Assembly (NCBI GenBank): GCA_031772625.1
Contig: CM062818.1
Location: 1,680,694,167-1,680,758,166, forward strand
Length of the DNA: 64,000 nt
Direction: 5' to 3'
DNA from: Pinus tabuliformis
Lineage: Eukaryota; Streptophyta; Pinopsida; Pinales; Pinaceae
This document shows positions 58,109-64,000 of this stretch, one piece after another (position 1 is the first letter of the stretch; each line of letters opens with the position of its first letter). A program made the translations under genes and the position numbers. The notes beneath the pieces were generated by a model. It was given only the letters and a program-made list of their open reading frames with translations. It ran no database searches and was not told the DNA's origin.

Positions 58109-60019
58109 TGATGGGGCCAACCCACGTGGTCCCGCCGTTGAAGTGCTGAGGTGTAAACAACCGTAGTGAATATAATAATGTTGTGGATATGTTGGATAGT
58201 TATGTGGGTTGATTTGCAATCGGCGCCGTATGGATTTTGTTTTATGAGGGTTGTACCTTAATGCTCTGTCCTTTGAACTTCTGTCCTCCTCGGGATCCTA
58301 AGAATCCGTTCAGGGTTTGGGGTTTTAATCCTTTCGCTCCCACCTCATTCTTGTTATTTCACTTAGTCTTTCACTCTGCAAGCTCTGTAACTCGGCGGTT
58401 TTTCTCTGGGTGCGGTTTCCTGTTACTTGTTTGCTCGGTTCGGCTGTTATGACTCCTGGTTACCCTCTCAGCTTCAGTCGTTGCTGTCTGGTCTGATATG
58501 GCCCTGTTCCTTCGCCGTTTTATAAATAATTTAGTAAGTCTGAATGGCGCTATTTCTCGACTTGCATGTCGAACGTTACTGTGGTTTGAGTTTTCGTTTT
58601 TTTTTTCTTAGAGGGTCCCCATCTCTGTAGATGTTGTTTGTACCCTGTGTATGATTTCAATTTTCTTCTGCTGACAATGTCCACCCCTGTGGCTACTGTT
58701 TGCTTCCGACACTGGTTCGGCTTCTCTTCACGGTCCTTGATAACGCGATGGCAGCGTCCTCAGTTGGAATCTCTGCATGCTTATTCGGTAAGTTTTTGGG
58801 TTCTATGCCGGAACTTTTTTTGTATCCTTCTTTACCTATTCCTAATGTAGTGGCTCCTTCGTGAGCAGGGGTCCTCTCGGGGTCGGCTGGAAGCTATGGT
58901 TCTTCGAACAGGTAGGGCGCCATCGCCTTTTGTCTGCTCGCCTTTTCAGAAGGATTTTATCTGGTTTATACTGTCGCCTAATCTAATCTTTCTTGTGCAT
59001 GCTCTTGCAGGTGTGACTGTTCGTGGTTACCGGTGTTTGAGCTTCCGGCAGTTCGGCAAACACGGGTAGTTTCTTTGATGTTTGGCAACTTGTCTTAGGG
59101 GTGTTTCGACTTTAATTGTTGAACCTGGTTACTGGTCTTAGACTGCTCTCTATCTGTGCTTGACCCTTCGTTAGCTGCTGGGCGTGGGAATGATGCTGAA
59201 TCTTGCGCGAGTCAGTTTCTTGTTTGCTGTAGGGGTTAATGTCTTTGACTGTGGTTTTATTTCAAGCTCTTAATGCGGACAGTATGTAAAGAAAACTTAT
59301 ATTGGAAATATATATATATATATATATATATTTCTGACCGACTGTGCGGTGTATTCGTATGAATTTTAATTTAGATGAACGGCAAGGACTTGTATCATTT
59401 TTTTCCACATTCCTGTGATGAGGGCTTTCTTTAATGGTCTGGTTGTATGAGCTTTGGCTATTGATTGTCGTCCAGTTGGTTATTCTTCTCTCTGGGCTCG
59501 AAACCTGTAGCAACACGTTTGGCAGTCTTGCATAATACTCTGTTAGCACAATTACACAGTTTCTGGAGACACGATAGGAATATATATCTATGCACAGAAT
59601 GTTTTTCTTATTATTACCTCTCTATTCTCTTACACAAAGTCGAACCCCTGTAATGGTTTGTTTCACCCATTTTATAATACTATATACAAACAGTTTTGTA
59701 ACTGCTGTCAGTTGTGTTGTTGGTTATAACAGTTGTTTCATATGCGGGCTTTTCCATAGCTAGTTAGTACATTCTGTTTTACATGTATTTCTCAACCATA
59801 ATATGGCTTTTTCGAAAACAAAGAATGCTACCTAATCACTACTGTTCCTAATTAAAATTAAAAACCATAACAGTATTGTTTTTTTTGTTTTTTGGCAATT
59901 TAAAGAGTAAAGTAAAATAAATAAATAAAAACAAAGACAGATCTACTGTCCATACAACGAACTGTGTCCTCTGTCCTTTTCGGAAACCACTGCCCTGTAA
60001 AACAGATGCTCCTGCATCA
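58109..60019 (-). repeat. 5' LTR of gypsy-F
   Basis: 1,911 bases, collinear with 51566-53499. The TA microsatellite is shorter here (about 59308-59331), which accounts for much of the length difference. Confidence 0.95.
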
Positions 60020-61082
60020 TTAAGAGATCTATCATCACCAACATATATATTTTTGGTGTTACAATCATTTAAAGAAGAAAACATGGCTTTGTTTTTGGCC
60101 ATGTGATAAGAAGCTCTAGAATCAATGAGCCACTCATGAGAATGAGAAGAAGAAGATACATTTAATGCATAGCCAGATCGAGATGCTTGACAACCACATG
60201 CAGAAAGTGCCATTCCTGAAGATGAAGTTGAAGTTGAAGATTGCCCCAAATGGATGTTATGATTCTTCATTGCTGCTTCCAAGGCTTCCATCTTCTTAAA
60301 GCATTTTGATTCTAAGTGTCCATCTCGATTACAAAAATTGCAATGTCTATTAGTCTTCTTCCCTTTGTTTTTATTTGTCTTATCATTTTGTTGAAATGAT
60401 TTTTCATTTTAGGGCTGAAATTTCTTAGGACCCTTGTTTGGTTTAGGACCATTCTTTTTAGGATATGACTTCTTAGGATTCTTTGAATTTGGTTGCTGCT
60501 GGGCGGCTAACGCTTTCTTGGAAGAGTTTCCAAGATTAAGAAGACCAAGGTGTAAGAGTTTTTCTTGTTCTCTTATAAAGAATCACAAAAAGAGTCAAAG
60601 GAAGGGGACTTGTAGTCTGTTCCTTGAGAAATGAAGGCTTCTCTTGTCGAATGGAAGGTGGAAACAAACACAGAGTAGGCTGGTCCCAACTTTGTAAGAA
60701 TGGAATAGATAAGGTTACTATCTTCTTTCTTAACTTTAACACCTTCCAAAAGATATCTAAGGGTCTTGAACTTGGACAAGAAATCTTCAATGCAAGAAAA
60801 ATTATTAGGGTCCAATGTAAGCAACTCATTTTCAAGTTGATGGGCTCTAATTTCATTTTTAATCCCAAAAACTTTATTGATTTGTTTCATTGCTTCATCA
60901 GGAGTATCAATTTCTGCAATATGGAATCTAAGATCTGGAGAAATAAACATCGCTCTGAGACCATGTGGAGGTTTGCCGTTACACCAAAACCCGCAGATGT
61001 TGGTAAACATTACAAGCCAATAACTAGGATCCCTAGGGTGGAAATTATGGATTCTATAGAGGTGCGGTGATTCTTCCAACAC
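60020..61082 (-). pseudogene. Copia-D gag, zinc knuckle and protease
   Basis: Gag opens near 61082 with a UBN2-type core: YRIHNFHPRDPSYWLVMF at the start, then DEAMKQINKVFG, LTLDPNNFSCIEDFLSKFKTLRYLL and LTKLGPAYSVFVSTFHS. It shifts frame at about 60600. The knuckle CNFCNRDGHLESKC is at about 60302-60345, then a Ser/Thr linker, and the protease site EWLIDSRASYHM, where DSGAS is expected (G to R). The block ends GDDRSLN exactly at the gypsy-F insertion and continues in frame at 51560. Confidence 0.9.
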
Positions 61083-61120
61083 CCCCCCTCAAACACAACT
61101 TGGGGGAATCGAACCTGGGT

Positions 61121-61136
61121 CCAAGCTCTGATACCA
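61121..61136 (-). other. Primer binding site of copia-D
   Basis: Minus strand TGGTATCAGAGCTTGG, adjoining the 5' LTR, complementary to initiator tRNA-Met. Confidence 0.95.
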
Positions 61137-61552
61137 TGTAGGAATTTACAGGGTAAGTTCCTCAGACAGAACACCAAAAGGACACCGATCACAGCCAGAT
61201 CGCAGATCAATACACCAGTATTTTGACGTGGTTAAAACTCTCAAAGAGGGAAATAGTCCACGGCCTGAGCCAACGCGGCCACTTCAGGCAATTTATTAAT
61301 AAAAGAATGAAAATTTACATATTTTTCTCTCATGCACAGATTACCCTACAAATGACCCTCCATGCGCTTTAAATAGAATTCATGGACCAATCTGGTGTCA
61401 AGCCACGGATCAAGTGTCATAATACCGAGGAGAGAATGAACCGTCGGATTGTAAGTTACAAAATGTACAACGGTAAAGAAACACACTTTACCTAACTCTA
61501 CATTAGACCAAGTTGTACTTAACTATTTCCTATGTGTCGGAATATCCTAACA
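61137..61552 (-). repeat. 5' LTR of copia-D
   Basis: 416 bases, collinear with 48068-48520 but lacking one stretch of about 24 bases near 61450 and one copy of a 12-base repeat near 61498. Confidence 0.93.
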
Positions 61553-62090
61553 CAAAGGCACTACACAGTTTGTACTTTGGTATAGACAAACAAAGGGAGT
61601 GAAGTTGTGTGGCTTCACTGATGTAGATTGGGCAGGAAGTACATCAAACCAAAATAGTACATCAGGTGGAATTTTCAGTGTTGGGTCTGCAACGGTTTCT
61701 TGGTATAGCAGGAAGCAAAGATCAGTGGCACTCAGCTCAGCAAAAGCATAATACATGGCTGCAAGTCAAGTAGCATGTGAGGCTATCCAGATGAGGAAGA
61801 TATTTATTCTCGTGTTTGGTCAGATAATGGATCCAATTGTGATTTAATGTGATAATCATAGTTGCATCAAACTCTTTGAGAATCTTGTTTTTCACGACCG
61901 ATCCAAGCATATTGATATCAGATATCATCATCTACGGGATTATGTGCAAACGAAGATCATGTTGTTGCAGCACATTCCAATACAAGAACAAGATGTTAAT
62001 ATTTTGACAAAGGCCTTGTCAAGAGGGAAGCTCGAGTTCCAGAGGTGTAGGATAGGGGTGGTTGATAATCCATTTCTTGCTAAGAGGAAG
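61553..62090 (+). pseudogene. Copia-A RNase H
   Basis: Continues the copia-A pol after copia-D: a KGT.QFVLWY lead-in, FTDVDWAGS, SSAKA then a stop where SSAEAEYMA is usual, CDNHSCIKL, RSKHIDIRYHHLRDYV and VNILTKALSRGKLE. The central catalytic glutamate is lost and two stops interrupt it. It ends shortly before the polypurine stretch 'taagaggaag' (62081-62090). Confidence 0.9.
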
Positions 62091-62942
62091 TGTTGAAAAT
62101 GCAGCAAGAAAATCTAGTTTTGACTTTACCTTGGTCAAACTAGATTAAAATTCAAATTTCCACATTAGCAGACAACTTGGATGACGTTAAATTGTGTGAC
62201 ATGGCTTGTGTCACCCAGCTTACTTAGTAAATTCGAGTTAGAGGAGTTAGAGTTCTATTTTTCTTGACTGATTGCTAATTTGTAGCAATAAGTTTCAGTT
62301 AATTGGAGTTATTGTCAGTTTAACTAGTTGTAACTAACAGAAGAACGAGTGGAGGTCAAGTGGTGGAAGTGGAACTTCAACCACACTTAGTCATCAACCA
62401 ATTAACTGATCAATCATCACAAAATAATTATTGCATGAAGAGAATTTGAGTTACCCAGTTGAGATGGAGATTCCAAGTCACTATCAGTTGTAGCATATTC
62501 CAATGTGTATAGGTGGTGCATGTAGTCACAAGAAGACCTAAGGAAATTGTGCAATTCTACAGAGTAAAATTCCTAGGGCAAATTCCCAAGGGAACAACGC
62601 AAGGAAATAAGAGCTTGGAGGGCTTGAAATTTTGCTACGTGTTGGCGAGAGTTATTCAGTCAGGTAGAGGGATAGACTATACACTTGTAGGGTGTGCTTG
62701 AGCTTGAGCAACCATATGTATTTCTTCTCTATTCTCTGATTAATGTAATATAGATAGTAAGGGGTTTCAAGTAGTTGATTTCCCCTAGATAAATCTTTGT
62801 GCATGTGTGATTTTTCCATTTTCATGTTTATGATTCTTGTTTTAGAGAGTGAATTGACTTCCATAGATTAGTAGAGTAGCTTGAAGTCTTGTGATTTAGT
62901 AAATTTCACGAGCAGTATTGAATCTACACATTGATTTCTACA
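62091..62942 (+). repeat. 3' LTR of copia-A
   Basis: 852 bases, TGTTGAAAATGC to GATTTCTACA; uninterrupted counterpart of the split 5' LTR. Many substitutions separate the pair, so copia-A is clearly older than D and F. Confidence 0.93.
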
Positions 62943-62947
62943 AACTC
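62943..62947. repeat. Target-site duplication of copia-A (right)
   Basis: 'aactc', identical to 33182-33186. Confidence 0.9.
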
Positions 62948-62964
62948 TTGGCTCTTATGTCATA
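62948..62964 (-). other. Mutated primer binding site of element B
   Basis: On the minus strand, two bases inside the LTR, TGACATAAGAGCCAAG resembles the tRNA-Met site TGGTATCAGAGCCAAG with three changes. Copia-A inserted at its edge. Confidence 0.65.
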
Positions 62965-63313
62965 TGTAGAAATTTTACCTTAGAAATATTATATTTACTA
63001 AGAATAAAATATTGAACCAACAACAATAATAATAACATTATATGCACAATGTTTACCCTCGGAAAACTCCAATTGGGTGGAAAAAACCCCAACCTAACGG
63101 AATTCCATTAGGCCTGGCTAAAATCCTGGACAACTCGGCCAAGTGAGCCTTCATCGCTCACCACCTGGCATGTCTTACAATGAAGTCTTCCTAACCTTTT
63201 TTAAAGGAACCACATGGGCAAAACACCATGGGTACATTATACGATGTGTCGAAAACCACCATTATTTAACTTGGTCAGCTTTGACTTTATCCCTAAGTCA
63301 AGTTTACTTAACA
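62965..63313 (-). repeat. 5' LTR of element B
   Basis: 349 bases matching 31074-31432 in full, including the CATGGGTAC blocks, with many point differences. Confidence 0.87.
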
Positions 63314-63318
63314 TTATC
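63314..63318. repeat. Target-site duplication of element B (right)
   Basis: 'ttatc', identical to 31069-31073. Confidence 0.85.
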
Positions 63319-63827
63319 AGATATGTTGTGACGAGCTATCTAATGGAATATACATGGCAGTTTATGGATCACTAGTCCCATTGTGTCATGGACAAATTAT
63401 TAATGAGTGAGAGGCATATATTCTCGATAAAAGTGAAATCCTTTTAGCTTTGGCTTAGCTGATACCACCTTGAACAATCATCCTAAACCTTCCATTGATA
63501 TGATAAATAGAAATAGAAAGAAAAGGTCTCCATATCAAATCCCCTGAGATATATTGAAACTAATTTTAAATTATTATTAATTAATCCTATATCATCCTCA
63601 ATAATTTACATTAAATAAATACAAGTTAGATTTAAAGTAAATTTAACTTTGTATGATTGAATTAAAATTAAAAATAAAATAAAATAGATGGTTAATTAGA
63701 TACCCTATGTTAATAATAATAACAATAAACAATTACCGTTGATTATCAATTGTTCCAAAAAATTAGAAAAAATGTATCTATTTAATTGCTTTGTGATAAG
63801 AAAGGTAATCAATATTTTATATATGTT
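63319..63827. other. AT-rich spacer, nothing recognised
   Basis: No frame, LTR end or tandem repeat can be supported. Confidence 0.5.
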
Positions 63828-64000
63828 CTTTTTTTTTCAGAGAGAAAAAGCAGTATAGATTATATTAAGAATATATAATGATCAGGAGTACATTGAAGGC
63901 TTAAAACCTCAGCCAGTATAGCAAGACATATTGAGCAAATCATATATAATGATCATGAAGACATAGAAGCATAAAACCTCAGCCAATAAGGCGGAAACAT
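63828..64000 (-). mobile_element. Possible 3' end of another LINE (uncertain)
   Basis: A T-run (63829-63837) followed by 'cagagagaaaaagcagtatag' would read on the minus strand as a LINE 3' end with an oligo-A tail. Two similar blocks of about 50 bases follow (about 63870-63920 and 63944-63995), each with 'atataatgatca' and 'aaaacctcagcca'. The window ends before any coding part. Confidence 0.35.

Larger units (their letters stand above)
51566..60019 (-). mobile_element. Gypsy-F: youngest insert, chromodomain Ty3/gypsy element
   Basis: An 8.45-kb minus-strand element with long, very similar LTRs (51566-53499 and 58109-60019), an exact 5-bp duplication and a tRNA-Met-like primer site two bases inside the 5' LTR. 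Gag, protease, RT, RNase H, integrase and chromodomain run in one frame apart from stops and one A-run frameshift. It sits inside copia-D, so it is the last arrival of that branch of the nest. It is the best-preserved element of the window. Confidence 0.96.
48068..61552 (-). mobile_element. Copia-D: near-complete Ty1/copia element hosting gypsy-F
   Basis: Minus-strand copia element. LTRs are 48068-48520 (3') and 61137-61552 (5'), both TGTAGGAATTTAC...CCTAACA in plus orientation. It has an exact 5-bp duplication, a tRNA-iMet primer site and a polypurine tract. Gag, protease, integrase, RT and RNase H follow in copia order. Gypsy-F splits it after the protease; without F, protease and integrase share one frame. 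Own length about 5.0 kb. A few stops, a frameshift in gag and two active-site changes make it defective. Confidence 0.95.
33187..62942 (+). mobile_element. Copia-A: old Ty1/copia element split by three insertions
   Basis: A plus-strand copia element with LTRs of about 850 bases, a tRNA-iMet primer site, gag, protease, integrase, RT, RNase H and a polypurine tract. Its own sequence is 33187-33691, 41890-43909, 46227-48067 and 61553-62942, about 5.8 kb in all; the rest belongs to elements C, E and D with F. The 5-bp duplication 'aactc' is exact. Gag and integrase keep good similarity but carry stops and frameshifts, and the RT and RNase H catalytic residues are lost. Confidence 0.93.
31074..63313 (-). 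mobile_element. Element B: short LTR retrotransposon hosting the whole nest
   Basis: Bounded by two related LTRs (31074-31432 and 62965-63313) and a 5-bp duplication 'ttatc'. Orientation is minus: the polypurine tract adjoins the left LTR, and a tRNA-Met-like primer site adjoins the right LTR. Once copia-A is taken out, the internal part is only about 1.78 kb, with no gag or pol that I can recognise. It is therefore non-autonomous and must have moved with enzymes from another element. It is the oldest layer of the nest. Confidence 0.85.

Noticed and set aside
1-64000. Host genes, tRNA or rRNA genes
   Set aside because: No exon-like frames with known non-transposon domains and no cloverleaf or rRNA motifs were noticed. 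tRNA-like words are retrotransposon primer sites.

Overview
This window looks like intergenic DNA from a large, repeat-rich seed-plant nuclear genome. It is built almost entirely from retrotransposons: plant L1-type LINEs carrying an RNase H domain, Ty3/gypsy elements with chromodomains, a Tat/Ogre-like gypsy element, Ty1/copia elements, and short non-autonomous LTR elements, separated by AT-rich DNA and microsatellites. The long spacers and the old, intact nests would fit a conifer or other gymnosperm, but the sequence alone does not settle the species. I found no host protein gene, tRNA, rRNA or CRISPR array.

Left third (1-31068). A 205-bp tandem repeat and AT-rich DNA lead into a complete LINE on the minus strand (LINE-1, 1917-8535) with a 15-bp target-site duplication, an oligo-A tail, ORF1, ORF2 (endonuclease, RT, zinc finger, RNase H) and a third reading frame after RNase H. 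A much more decayed minus-strand LINE-2 follows (about 9290-15300). Next come a hairpin, a copia-type LTR fragment, a 5'-truncated chromodomain gypsy element (gypsy-1, 16436-18559), a gag-bearing gypsy-like remnant on the plus strand, a 201-bp tandem duplication, a CCATGG-rich tandem array, a MITE-like fold-back block, a second decayed chromodomain gypsy element (gypsy-2, 25025-28990) and a LINE-3 fragment.

Right half (31069-63318). This is one nest of six LTR retrotransposons, four levels deep, resolved from LTR pairs and target-site duplications. Element B (minus, 31074-63313, TSD ttatc) is a short element without recognisable genes. Copia-A (plus, 33187-62942, TSD aactc) inserted into B next to its primer binding site. 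Three elements then landed in copia-A: element C (plus, 33692-41884, Tat-like, only gag and protease remnants) in its 5' LTR; element E (plus, 43910-46226, non-autonomous, 2.3 kb) in its integrase; and copia-D (minus, 48068-61552, TSD caaag) at the RT/RNase H junction. Gypsy-F (minus, 51566-60019, TSD ttaag) inserted into copia-D just after its protease. Taking the inserts out in order brings the interrupted reading frames back into register, which supports the reconstruction.

No element looks fully active. All carry stops or frameshifts, and several have lost catalytic residues. Gypsy-F and copia-D are the youngest and nearest to intact. The most unusual items are the third ORF of LINE-1, the gag/protease-only element C with its dispersed short motif, the minisatellite-bearing LTRs of element E, and the way gypsy-F's pol ends inside its own LTR.
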